The notes beneath the pieces are model-generated. The model saw only the letters and a list, made by a program, of their open reading frames with translations. It had not been told where the DNA came from and did no database searches. Shown here in pieces: positions 1 to 8,246 of a stretch of DNA of 64,000 bases. The position numbers and the translations under genes were made by a program. Every line of letters starts with the position of its first letter. The stretch's first letter is position 1. This stretch comes from NORP259 sp041398705 (GTDB lineage: Bacteria > Planctomycetota > UBA1135 > GCA-002686595): assembly GCA_041398705.1 (NCBI GenBank), contig JAWKUI010000006.1, positions 62,001 to 126,000 of the forward strand, read 5' to 3'.

Positions 1-47
1 CCGTGCCAGGCGATCTCCCACTCCGGCTCGTACGCGTCGTCGCTCAC
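1..47 (-). CDS. N-terminal fragment of an unidentified gene downstream of phoH
   Basis: A GTG codon overlaps the phoH stop codon (GTGA overlap) and opens a frame that leaves the window after 15 codons, reading MSDDAYEPEWEIAWH. The overlap is the same kind of join seen throughout this operon, so translational coupling is likely. In many bacteria phoH is followed by a membrane HD-domain protein or by ybeY, but 15 residues are too few to tell, so no function is assigned. Confidence 0.4.
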   Translation of the reverse strand, partial: MSDDAYEPEWEIAWH

Positions 48-1087
48 GCGCCCGCGCCCTCGTCTTCCTTGCGGCCAGGCGCCATGTAGGCGCGGATGAT
101 CTGAGCCACGAGCGGGTGGCGCACCACGTCGTCGGGCGAGAACTCGATCGTGCCGATGCCCTCGAAGCCGCGCAGGCGGTGCACCGCGTCGAGCAGTCCG
201 CTGCGCACGTGCGACGGCAGGTCGTTCTGGGTCGGGTCGCCGGTCACGACCATGTGCGAACCCTCCCCCATACGCGTCAGGAACATCTTCATCTGGCCGA
301 TGGTGGTGTTCTGCGCTTCGTCGAGGATGACGAAGGCGTGCGACAGGGTGCGGCCGCGCATGTACGCGAGCGGAGCCACCTCGATCACCCCAGCTTCCTC
401 GAGGCGCGCCAGGTCATCGTGGTGGATCAAGTCGTACAGCGCGTCGTAGATCGGCCGCATGTACGGGTTGAGCTTCTGCTGCAGGTCGCCGGGCAGGAAG
501 CCGAGGTGTTCCCCCGCTTCCACCACCGGACGCGTGATGATCAGGCGCCGCACTTCGCCCCGGCGCAGCAGCTTGACCGCCGCGTTGACCGCGAGGTACG
601 TCTTGCCCGTACCCGCCGCGCCCAGCGCAAACACCAGGTTGCGCTTGTCGATCAGCTCGAGGTACCGCCGCTGGTTTTCGTTGCGCGGCTCGACCGGACG
701 GACCTTGAAGCCGGTCCACGGCTTCTCCGGGCCCGGGAAGTGACCTTGGGAATGGTGGGTCGAGTGGCCTTGGGGGCGCATATTGGGGCGGGCGTTCTCG
801 CCGTCGCGTTCGCGTTCCTTGGGTTTGCCGCCGGGGGGCCCCAGCAGGATCGTTTCGATGTCGACCAGGTCGAGTTCGCGCCCCTTGCGGGCTTTGCCGA
901 GCAAGTGCTCGATGCGGCGATGGGCTTCGTTGATGCCCTCGTCGGGGCCCTTCAAACGGAGCACGCCGGAACGGGCGAAGATCTCGATGTCGAGTTCCTG
1001 ACGCATCAACTTGGCGAACCGGTCGAAGGGACCGAGCACCAGGATGGCCTCGTCGTGCGAGCGCAGGGGGATCGTGATTTCAGGCAA
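44..1087 (-). CDS. phoH: PhoH family ATPase (YbeZ/PhoH-like)
   Basis: A 347-residue cytoplasmic P-loop ATPase of the PhoH/YbeZ family, generally linked to RNA metabolism and ribosome quality together with YbeY. The N-terminal 80 residues form the small RNA-binding-like domain typical of the family, followed by a charged linker (about 85-125). Walker A is GAAGTGKT at residues 156-163; the Walker B region reads VILDEAQN near residue 255. Length is normal. It is the last complete gene of the purA-uppS-cdsA-phoH run, 106 bp after cdsA, and its stop codon overlaps the start of a further gene that leaves the window. The family call is firm; the physiological role in this organism is inferred. Confidence 0.93.
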   Translation of the reverse strand: MPEITIPLRSHDEAILVLGPFDRFAKLMRQELDIEIFARSGVLRLKGPDEGINEAHRRIEHLLGKARKGRELDLVDIETILLGPPGGKPKERERDGENARPNMRPQGHSTHHSQGHFPGPEKPWTGFKVRPVEPRNENQRRYLELIDKRNLVFALGAAGTGKTYLAVNAAVKLLRRGEVRRLIITRPVVEAGEHLGFLPGDLQQKLNPYMRPIYDALYDLIHHDDLARLEEAGVIEVAPLAYMRGRTLSHAFVILDEAQNTTIGQMKMFLTRMGEGSHMVVTGDPTQNDLPSHVRSGLLDAVHRLRGFEGIGTIEFSPDDVVRHPLVAQIIRAYMAPGRKEDEGAGA

Positions 1088-1193
1088 TGGCTTCCTCCAG
1101 TCGGCCTGATCGTAACCCCTGGCCCCGTCCGCGCCGATCCACCAGGACCGGGAACTTTGCGGCGACCCGCGGGCCGGGGCCTGTCGCCCGGGT

Positions 1194-2090
1194 TCAGGCG
1201 GACCAGCCGAAGAGGGCCGGCCAGGTGATCGCGGCTACCGGCGCGGTGAACAACAGGCTGTCGACCAGGTCGAGCACGCCGCCCGACGGACCGAACCAGG
1301 TGCCCGAGTCCTTGACCCCCGTGCGGCGCTTCCAATAGCTCTCGTACAGGTCCCCCGCCTGGGCGGCGATGTTGATCAGGGCTCCCGCCAGGGCGCCCGC
1401 CCAGAGCCACGGCAGGCCCGCCTGGGGCGCGCCCGGCAGGGTTCCACCGGCCTGCAGCAAGAGACCCGCGAGGGTACCCGCCGCGAACGAGCCGACGCAG
1501 CCGGCGGTGGTTTTGCCGGGGCTGAGGCGCGGGACGGGGTGGGACTTGCCGAAGAAGTTGCCCGCGTAGTACCCCGCGATGTCGCCGATCTTGGAAAGCA
1601 CCATCAGCGCGGCGAGGGCGCTGACTCCGCCGAGCAGGCGCACGGGGTAGAGCAGCAGCAAGGGCACCGAAACCCAGACCGCTGCGAACAGCCCGTGTAT
1701 CCCGTGCCCTTCGCGCGTGGGGCCGTGGGCCGCGCGGCCGTACGCGGCGGCCGAGATCAGCATGGGCAGGGGCAACAGGCACCAGAGGATCCACGCGAGG
1801 TCGCCGCTCTGCAGCGGCAACGCGCCCCCGAGGCCCGAGCGCAGCAACCAGACGATCGCCGCGGCGGTCATGAGCACCATGCCCCACAGGGTGGCGCCGC
1901 GGTGCGGCACGCCCATGCGCGCGAGTTCCCAGGCACCGGCCACGCTGAGCACGGCGGCCAGGCTGAGCACCAAGAGCGGCCCGAAGGAGAAGGACGCGAG
2001 CCACAGGAGCAGCACCAAAGCCCCGGCGAGTCCGCCGCCCACCTGGGTGCGTTTCCAGATCTTCGCCTTGCGTGCCGCGTCCATCGTCAT
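1194..2090 (-). CDS. cdsA: Phosphatidate cytidylyltransferase (CDP-diglyceride synthase)
   Basis: A 298-residue multi-pass membrane enzyme that makes CDP-diacylglycerol from phosphatidate and CTP, the branch point of phospholipid synthesis. The C-terminal signature is clear: GDLYESYWKRRTGVKDSG followed by GGVLDLVDSLLF, which carries the metal/CTP-binding acidic residues. At least seven hydrophobic segments precede it. A longer upstream reading frame exists, but the ATG at 2090 overlaps the uppS stop as ATGA, which decides the start. The uppS-cdsA order is widely conserved in bacteria and fits a lipid/cell-wall precursor operon. Confidence 0.94.
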   Translation of the reverse strand: MTMDAARKAKIWKRTQVGGGLAGALVLLLWLASFSFGPLLVLSLAAVLSVAGAWELARMGVPHRGATLWGMVLMTAAAIVWLLRSGLGGALPLQSGDLAWILWCLLPLPMLISAAAYGRAAHGPTREGHGIHGLFAAVWVSVPLLLLYPVRLLGGVSALAALMVLSKIGDIAGYYAGNFFGKSHPVPRLSPGKTTAGCVGSFAAGTLAGLLLQAGGTLPGAPQAGLPWLWAGALAGALINIAAQAGDLYESYWKRRTGVKDSGTWFGPSGGVLDLVDSLLFTAPVAAITWPALFGWSA

Positions 2091-2866
2091 GCCTGGGCTC
2101 CCGGGTGGGCGACCTGTTCCGGGGAGGCCCCGAACTTGCGGTGGCGCCGACCGTAATCGGCGAGGGCCTTGTGCAGTTCCACCTTGCGGAAATCCGGCCA
2201 GCACACGTCGCTGACGTACAACTCAGCGTAGCTGAGCTGCCACAGGAGGAAGTTCGAAAGGCGCATCTCCCCCGCCGTGCGCACGATCAGGTCCGGATCG
2301 GGGGTTTCCGGGTCGTAGAGGTAGCGGCGCAGGGTCTCTTCATCGACCGCTTCGGGATCGATGCGACCGTCGCGCACCTCGCGGCCGTACGAACGCAGGG
2401 CATCGGCGATCTCCGAGCGCCCCCCATACGACAAGGCCAGGCGCAGCACCATGCCGCGCCCCTTCGAGGTGATCTGCTCGGTACGTCGCAATTCCGCGAG
2501 CACGCGCGGCGGCAGGTCGTCGAGCCGCCCGATACAACGCAGGCGCACGCCGTTGTCGAGCAAGGTGCGCAACTCGCGCCGCAGGAAAACCCGCAACAAC
2601 CGCATGAGGTACCGCACCTCGGTGCCCGGGCGTTTCCAGTTCTCCACCGAAAACGCGTACAAGGTCAGGCTGCCAAGCCCGAGCCGCGCGCACTCTGTCG
2701 TGACCTCGCGCACCGACTGCACCCCAGCCACGTGCCCGCGGACCCGCGCCATCCCGCGCTCCGTGGCCCAACGGCCATTGCCATCCATGATGATGGCGAC
2801 GTGTTCGGGGAGCGGGGCGGCGAACTCGGGGTGCTGCACGGGGATCAGGACACGCGGACGCGGCAA
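2087..2866 (-). CDS. uppS: Isoprenyl transferase (undecaprenyl diphosphate synthase)
   Basis: A 259-residue cis-prenyltransferase that makes the C55 lipid carrier for peptidoglycan and other wall polymers by condensing isopentenyl diphosphate onto farnesyl diphosphate. The substrate and Mg-binding motif HVAIIMDGNGRWA lies near residues 22-34, LTLYAFSVENW near 66-76, and the C-terminal signature DPDLIVRTAGEMRLSNF in the last third. Its first 22 bases lie inside the end of purA, and its stop overlaps the cdsA start, so all three genes are probably translated from one transcript. Slightly later in-frame GTG starts are possible, but the motif spacing fits the ATG used here. Confidence 0.94.
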   Translation of the reverse strand: MPRPRVLIPVQHPEFAAPLPEHVAIIMDGNGRWATERGMARVRGHVAGVQSVREVTTECARLGLGSLTLYAFSVENWKRPGTEVRYLMRLLRVFLRRELRTLLDNGVRLRCIGRLDDLPPRVLAELRRTEQITSKGRGMVLRLALSYGGRSEIADALRSYGREVRDGRIDPEAVDEETLRRYLYDPETPDPDLIVRTAGEMRLSNFLLWQLSYAELYVSDVCWPDFRKVELHKALADYGRRHRKFGASPEQVAHPGAQA

Positions 2867-4137
2867 TCGAGAATGGAATCCCGTTCCGGGCCGACGCTGA
2901 CCATGGTGATCGGCACCCGGACCAACTCCTGAACGGCGTCGAGGTAGGCCCGCGCCGCCCCCGGCAACTGGTCGAGGCTACGCGCCTTGGAGATGTCCTC
3001 CTGCCAGCCGGGGAAACTCCGGTATTCGACTTCGACCCCGCTCAGGCTCGGCAGGTGCGCGGGGTATTCCTCATAGCGCACGCCATCGACGCGGTACGCC
3101 ACCGCGACTTTGATCTCGGGCAATCCCGAAAGCACATCGAGTTTGGTCATCACCCAGCCATCGCTGCCGGACAGCTCGAAGGCATACCGCACCGCCACCG
3201 CGTCGAACCAACCCGAGCGGCGGGCACGGCCGGTCGTGGTGCCGAACTCGTGGCCCACGCGGCACAGGTGCTCGCCGACCTCGTCCTTGAGTTCGGTCGG
3301 GAAGGGGCCTTCGCCCACGCGGGTGCAGTAGGCCTTGGCGATGCCCAGCGAATGGGACAGGTGCACCGCGGGGAAGCCGGTGCCCGAAGGGATGCCCCCG
3401 GGGCCGGTGTTCGACGAGGTGACGTAGGGGTACGTGCCGTGGTCGATGTCGAGCATCAGACCCTGGGCCCCTTCGAACAGGATGCGACGGCCTTCGCGCC
3501 AGGCGCGGCGCAGCAGGGCGCCGGTGTCGGTGACGAAGGGGCGCAGGCGGTCGGCGAGGGCGCCGTACCGTTCGAGTTGTTCGTCCAGGTCGAGCGGCTC
3601 TTGGCCGTGAACCTTTTGGATCAGCGCGTTCTTCTCGGCGAGCACCGCGCGCAGGCGGGTCTTGAAGCGCTCGGGCTCGAGCAGATCCGCGACGCGCAGG
3701 CCGATGCGCGCGGCTTTGTCCCCGTAGGCGGGCCCGATGCCGCGGCCCGTGGTGCCGATGCGACCGGCCCCCTTCCAGACCTCGGCGAGGCCATCGATGC
3801 GCTTGTGATGTTCGAAGATCACGTGCGCGTTCGAGGATAGGAACAGGTTCGTGCCGTCCACCTGGATGCCCCGGGACCGCAGGCCCTCGACCTCCTGGAG
3901 GAAGGTGATCGGATCCACCGCCACGCCCCCACCGACCACGTTCATCTTGCCGGGGTGCAGGATGCCCGACGGGATCAGGTGCAGCGCGTACTTCTGATCT
4001 CCGACGACGACGGTGTGGCCTGCGTTGGCACCGCCCTGATAGCGCACGATGCAGTCGTACTCACAGGCCAGTTGATCGATGACTTTGCCTTTGCCTTCGT
4101 CACCCCATTGGGCACCGAAAACGCTGAGGGTGGACAT
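2845..4137 (-). CDS. purA: Adenylosuccinate synthetase
   Basis: A 430-residue enzyme that converts IMP, GTP and aspartate to adenylosuccinate, the first committed step to AMP. The start at 4137 (MSTLSVFGAQWGDEGKGK) puts the GTP-binding QWGDEGKGK loop at the N-terminus as in all family members. GRIGTTGRGIGPAYGDK and TTTGRARRSGWFDA are the other diagnostic stretches. A longer upstream in-frame extension has no homologous character and is ignored. It is the first gene of the purA-uppS-cdsA-phoH run; the 282 bp upstream carry a strong hairpin but no recognised purine riboswitch. Confidence 0.96.
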   Translation of the reverse strand: MSTLSVFGAQWGDEGKGKVIDQLACEYDCIVRYQGGANAGHTVVVGDQKYALHLIPSGILHPGKMNVVGGGVAVDPITFLQEVEGLRSRGIQVDGTNLFLSSNAHVIFEHHKRIDGLAEVWKGAGRIGTTGRGIGPAYGDKAARIGLRVADLLEPERFKTRLRAVLAEKNALIQKVHGQEPLDLDEQLERYGALADRLRPFVTDTGALLRRAWREGRRILFEGAQGLMLDIDHGTYPYVTSSNTGPGGIPSGTGFPAVHLSHSLGIAKAYCTRVGEGPFPTELKDEVGEHLCRVGHEFGTTTGRARRSGWFDAVAVRYAFELSGSDGWVMTKLDVLSGLPEIKVAVAYRVDGVRYEEYPAHLPSLSGVEVEYRSFPGWQEDISKARSLDQLPGAARAYLDAVQELVRVPITMVSVGPERDSILDCRVRVS

Positions 4138-4344
4138 GCGGGTCGGGAGAGCAGAGGGCAGGGAACGGACGGAAACGGACGGCCGGGCATTGTCCCCCAG
4201 GCCGGGCCCCCCCCTCAAGGGAAAGACGGGATATTCACCCGAGCCCCGGATCCGGCGCATGGCCAGGAATCGCTCCGAGCGCATTCGCGGGGGCCCCCGC
4301 GCCGAAACGATCCCGGAGCTCCGCAGCCCGCGCGATCCCCCCGG

Positions 4345-4379
4345 AAATGCCGATCGGCCAGGGGACTGGCCGATCGAGT
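4345..4379 (-). terminator. Hairpin downstream of the gspK-like gene
   Basis: A perfect 10-bp stem (CGATCGGCCA at 4351-4360, TGGCCGATCG at 4367-4376) with a 6-base loop lies about 45 bp after the stop of the GspK-like gene on the minus strand. It is followed in that direction by a short T-containing stretch (GCATTTCC). It would separate the secretion genes from purA. The weak T-tract lowers confidence. Confidence 0.5.
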
Positions 4380-4419
4380 CGCGGGCGGAGGCCCCGCCGC
4401 ATGCGGGGGTTGGGAGTGC

Positions 4420-5763
4420 CTACAGGTCCAGGTACTCGAGCGGTACGTAGTCCAGGACTTCCCAGGGCGAAATCAGCTGCAGCGTCGCTTCGCCTTCCCC
4501 GGCCTGGCGCCAAAGGATCTGGCGCACCACCCGCACGAGGTCGGTGCCTGCCTGCTCCTGGCGCTCGACCTTCTCGCGATCCTGGTCGAACATCGAATCG
4601 CCCCCCTGGGACAGGGTGGTCTGCTTGGCCAGGATGGTCATCGAAAAGACCTCGCTGTCCACCCGGAGCCGCGCCAGCACCTTGCCACGCAAGTCCGGGT
4701 CCATGTCCGCGAGGGTCGGCAGCTCCTCCACCTGGGTCAGCGATTCGAAGTACTGGAGGTTGGGCAGTTCTTCGTTGAAGCGGTTTTGGCGGAAGACCTC
4801 CTCGGCCTCATCCGCATTCGGATCGCGATCCGCCTCCCTGCGGCGATACTCCGCCACGTCGAGCCACACCCGCGTGTTCACGTCGCGCGAATCGAACAGC
4901 GCGGCCAGCACAATGAGCGGCGCCGTGTTGACGTTGACCGTGTAGCCCCCGGTGGGCGTGCCCGACGGCCCGAGCATGGGCGAGGAGTACAGCGTCAGGA
5001 AGTGGTCGATGGCGTAGACCCGTTCGCCGCGCTCATCGAAGAAGTCCCGGAACATGTGTTCCTCGAACGGGGGGATCGCCACCAGTTCCCGCAGGGACAG
5101 GGGCAGGATCGGATCCCCAGGTTCGGCGTCGACCCGGTTCGGGGTCGGATAGGTGTTCGAGTAGCGGTCTTCGATGAAACGCCGGATCGAAGTCGCCATC
5201 TCCGACGCCTTGCCGTTGTCGATGTCGAAGGTGGTCTGCTCGCGGCAACGATCGAGGATGCGCACGATGATCGCTTCCGCCTCCTGGGCTTCTTCCGGAT
5301 CCGCCGAGAGGATGTTGAGGACGTTGAACTTGCGATCCTCGTCCTCCATGAAGGTGACGACCTCGACTTCGCCGATCGACGACTGCTGGGCAGGGGCCCA
5401 GGTATCCATGTAGGAGTCCACGGGACCGGTGCTGCCGCTCTCGCCGCCTTCGCCGTCCGCCGGCAGGCCCTCCTCCCCGGTGCCATCCCCCGTCGAATCG
5501 CCGCTGGCGCCCGAGCTGTCCCCTTCGGCGCTGGCCTGCGCCGCATCGTCGCTGAGCAGGGCGCGGTTCTCCAACTGCGCGGCCTGGATGGCCAGGTCCA
5601 TCTGCGAAAGGGTCACCGAGCGCTCGGCATCGATGCGTTCGCTCGAGGTCAGGCGGTTCACCTGGTAGACGATCATCACGATGACGATCAACACCAGGAA
5701 GAACAGCAGCAGGGCGGCACCGCGCTGGGCGGGGCGGGCTCGGTAGGGTCGGAGAAGGCGCAT
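4420..5763 (-). CDS. GspK-like minor pseudopilin (type II secretion)
   Basis: A 447-residue protein with a type III signal-like N-terminus: basic residues, then RGAALLLFFLV leading into a single hydrophobic helix (about 14-37), as in minor pseudopilins. The body contains the GspK-type stretch YTVNVNTAPLIVLAALF, a hallmark of the GspK helix-hairpin region. An acidic low-complexity segment (about 75-125) is unusual. It lies 153 bp downstream of a secretin gene on the same strand, supporting a role in a type II secretion or pilus-like machine. No ATPase, platform protein or major pseudopilin gene is in the window, so the rest of the system must lie elsewhere. GspK is therefore a family-level call. 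Confidence 0.75.
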   Translation of the reverse strand: MRLLRPYRARPAQRGAALLLFFLVLIVIVMIVYQVNRLTSSERIDAERSVTLSQMDLAIQAAQLENRALLSDDAAQASAEGDSSGASGDSTGDGTGEEGLPADGEGGESGSTGPVDSYMDTWAPAQQSSIGEVEVVTFMEDEDRKFNVLNILSADPEEAQEAEAIIVRILDRCREQTTFDIDNGKASEMATSIRRFIEDRYSNTYPTPNRVDAEPGDPILPLSLRELVAIPPFEEHMFRDFFDERGERVYAIDHFLTLYSSPMLGPSGTPTGGYTVNVNTAPLIVLAALFDSRDVNTRVWLDVAEYRRREADRDPNADEAEEVFRQNRFNEELPNLQYFESLTQVEELPTLADMDPDLRGKVLARLRVDSEVFSMTILAKQTTLSQGGDSMFDQDREKVERQEQAGTDLVRVVRQILWRQAGEGEATLQLISPWEVLDYVPLEYLDL

Positions 5764-5916
5764 GGCGAAACCGGCGGGACGCGGGCCCGGGGCCCGTATT
5801 CCCGCCGAGGGGCGAATTCCTGCGAGGAGTCTAGTGCGGTCCCTCTGGGATGCGTCGGGCGGGCCGCCGGATTTCGGGCGGGGCGGCCCAGGGGGCCCAG
5901 GGCGCCCCCCGCGGGC

Positions 5917-7425
5917 TCAACCGTCGAACTGGCTGTTGAGGTCCGATCCCTGCAGGATGCGGGGGCGGATGAAGAACAGCACGTTGGTCTGTTCTTTGAT
6001 CTTGAACTTGTTCTTGAAGAGGTAGCCGAGCACGGGGATGTCCCCGAGGATCGGCACCTTCTTCTCACGGTCGAGCGAACGTTCGGTGATCAGGCCGCCG
6101 AGGATGACCGCCTGGCCGGGCTCGAGGCGCACGATCGTGCGCGCCTTGCGCTGGGAGATCTGGGGCACCTGCACCAGGGCCGAGTCGGACGAGTTGCCCT
6201 GGCTGAAGGTCACCGCGGTGCCGGTTTGCTGCGAAGCTTCGATGTCGATCGACAGCACCACCGTGTCGTCCCCCACCACCCGCGGAATGACGTACATCTG
6301 CACGCCCACGGGTTTGTAGGTGAGGTTGGTGGTGAAGTTGCCGTTCGAGTTGATGTTCGAGATGTTGAAGAACGGGATCTCGGTGGTGTTGATGATGTCG
6401 GCGCGCGCTCCTTCGCGCACGGCGACTTTGGGGCGCGAGATGATCGAGACGTTTTCGCTCGAAGCCACCGCCTCCAGCACCGCGTTGAACGCCACCCCGT
6501 CGAACACCGCCCCCACGCCGAAGAGGGCGTTGCCCCCGGGCACGCTGCCGACGGTGTTCGGCAGCGAGAAGTCGATGTCGTGGATCAGGGTGCCCGGGTT
6601 GGGCAGGCCGAAGATCGGGGTATCCGCGTCGACCTTCGCCACGCCGTAGTCGAAGCTGTCGGAGGTGGAGACCTCGACGATCTTGGCTTCGATCTCGATC
6701 TGCTTGACGTTCTCGACGAAGACGTCGATGAAGTGCTGCACGTCCATCAAGACCGCGGGCGCCGCGGTGATGATCAACAGGTCGCCCAGCACGACAGGGT
6801 TGGGTGATTGCAGCGCCCCGCCGCCCCCGCCGCGCGGATCGGACCAGGCCTCCACCGACCAGCCGGTGCGCAGGTCGAGCAGCACCGAGTCGGGGGGCTG
6901 GGGCACCGAAGGATCGGGCATGCCTTCGCCGTCGATGCCCACGCCGTGCAGCGGGAAATCCCCGTAGGCGCGCAGCAAGTTGAGCACGTTGCGGCCCATG
7001 TTCGGCGGGAAGGTGTACGGCTTCATCACCAAGCCGTTGCCATACACGTAGATCTGCGAACCGAACTCGAGATACGGGTTGATCGGCGGTTCGGTCAGTT
7101 CGCCGGGGAACAAGGGACCCAGGCCATCGCCGAGCCCCCCATCGGGCAGGTCGCCCCCCTGTTTCCCCGTTGGGGCCGCCAGGGGATCCACCGGGCCGCT
7201 GCCCGTGTCAAGGTCGCGATACTGGCTCTCGAGGTCGGCCAGGTACTCATCCTCGTCGAAGCCGTCGAGGGGCTTCATCGTGCCCCCTTCGATCAACTGC
7301 TGGAAGAGCTCTAAGTTGATCTGCTCGTTGCGGGCGCGGGGGGTGACGGCGCGCGGGGAGTCACAGGCGAACAGGGCCAGCAGCAGGCCGGCACAGGTCC
7401 AGCGGTGGCGCGCAGGGGGAAGCAT
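5917..7425 (-). CDS. Secretin (GspD/PilQ-like outer-membrane channel)
   Basis: A 502-residue secreted protein with a lipoprotein-like leader (LLLALFAC near residues 15-22). The C-terminal third is a secretin domain: GQAVILGGLITE, then VPILGDIPVLGYLF, the canonical secretin signature, then FFIRPRIL at the end. An N-domain lies in the middle (VQHFIDVFVENVKQIEIEAKIVEV). It is shorter than classical GspD, with an acidic Gly/Pro-rich N-terminal stretch in place of the full set of N domains. The next gene downstream encodes a GspK-like pseudopilin, so a type II secretion role is likely; a pilus secretin is the alternative. Confidence 0.88.
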   Translation of the reverse strand: MLPPARHRWTCAGLLLALFACDSPRAVTPRARNEQINLELFQQLIEGGTMKPLDGFDEDEYLADLESQYRDLDTGSGPVDPLAAPTGKQGGDLPDGGLGDGLGPLFPGELTEPPINPYLEFGSQIYVYGNGLVMKPYTFPPNMGRNVLNLLRAYGDFPLHGVGIDGEGMPDPSVPQPPDSVLLDLRTGWSVEAWSDPRGGGGGALQSPNPVVLGDLLIITAAPAVLMDVQHFIDVFVENVKQIEIEAKIVEVSTSDSFDYGVAKVDADTPIFGLPNPGTLIHDIDFSLPNTVGSVPGGNALFGVGAVFDGVAFNAVLEAVASSENVSIISRPKVAVREGARADIINTTEIPFFNISNINSNGNFTTNLTYKPVGVQMYVIPRVVGDDTVVLSIDIEASQQTGTAVTFSQGNSSDSALVQVPQISQRKARTIVRLEPGQAVILGGLITERSLDREKKVPILGDIPVLGYLFKNKFKIKEQTNVLFFIRPRILQGSDLNSQFDG

Positions 7426-7543
7426 GGCACCAGCCTAGCGGAGCCGGAGCCGGGGAATCCACCGCCGGGGAGTCCGGTGGGACTGCCTTCGCAGAATTGC
7501 GCCGGCGGGGCCCTATGCCCCAAGGCCGAGGCGAGGCGCGCCC

Positions 7544-7966
7544 TTAGAGGGACTTCTTGACCAAGTCCGTGACGTCGCTGATCTGCGTGCCGTCGCGGCG
7601 CTCGATGTCCTTCCAAACGCTGCAGTAGTTGCCCGCCTGGCGCACCGCTTCGCAGGCATCCCGGACGCGGTCCCGGGCCTTGGCGAGCAGTTCGATGCCC
7701 TTGGCGCTGGTCGGATCGATCTTCTTGCGGGTCAGTTCCTGGTGCTCGGAGGTCGCCTCGAGCAGGGCCTGGTAGTCGACTTTGACCGGGCTGGTGAGCT
7801 GGCGGGGCTCCACCAGGCCGCAGATATTGTCCGCCTTGTCCACCTTGTACGGCGTCCCCCGGCCGTCATCGCTGAGGCTGACGGCTGCGTCGCCGGGGAC
7901 CTGCTGCACGGAAGGGATCGGGCAGGCCAGGACGAGGGCGATGGCGAGGGGGATGAGGGAAAGCAT
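7544..7966 (-). CDS. Small secreted protein of unknown function
   Basis: A 140-residue protein I do not recognise. The N-terminus (MLSLIPLAIALVLACPIPSV) is hydrophobic and could be a signal peptide. The mature part carries three cysteines (in DNICGLV, RDACEAV and NYCSVW), a charged helical stretch with KIDPTSAKGIELLAKARDRV, and ends DVTDLVKKSL. It sits 118 bp upstream of the secretin on the same strand but with no overlap. The frame is free of competing plus-strand genes and ends with a clean stop, so I believe it is real, but nothing identifies its role. Confidence 0.6.
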   Translation of the reverse strand: MLSLIPLAIALVLACPIPSVQQVPGDAAVSLSDDGRGTPYKVDKADNICGLVEPRQLTSPVKVDYQALLEATSEHQELTRKKIDPTSAKGIELLAKARDRVRDACEAVRQAGNYCSVWKDIERRDGTQISDVTDLVKKSL

Positions 7967-8151
7967 GGTGGAAGGAGGAAGACCGGATCAGTTCGGGGTT
8001 GCGGCCATCGAAATGCAACTTCCAACGGCTTGGGAACTGGTTCGACCTCCCATGCGTGGGGATTTGAGCCCCATCCTCAGTATTCTGGGAACGATTTTGA
8101 GAATCGGTCCCGAGGGCTGGGAAAACGGGGACCCGTGTCTCGATTTGGGGC

Positions 8152-8202
8152 AAAAACCGGGGCGCGGCGAACCCCGTCCAGATGGAGGGGGTCCGCCGCG
8201 CC
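8152..8202 (-). terminator. Intrinsic terminator of pnp
   Basis: On the minus strand, downstream of pnp, a 9-bp stem (GGCGCGGCG at 8161-8169 with CGCCGCGCC at 8194-8202), extended inward by ACCCC/GGGGGT pairing, is followed by CCGG and a run of five T (8152-8156 as A on the plus strand). A second, very stable hairpin with a UUCG-type loop (8209-8226) stands between it and the pnp stop. Together they look like a strong Rho-independent end of the rpsO-pnp transcript. Confidence 0.7.
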
Positions 8203-8246
8203 CGTGGACCGGCCCCGAAGGGCCGGGTTTCAAGGTTCAGGTCGGA

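Noticed and set aside
4138..4419. Possible purine riboswitch upstream of purA
   Set aside because: Only a simple hairpin was found, best explained as the terminator of the preceding gene; no aptamer-like three-way junction could be drawn.
3955..6807. 950-codon open frame on the plus strand
   Set aside because: Antisense to purA, the gspK-like gene and the secretin, which have clear family motifs; its translation is His/Arg-rich and without domain character.
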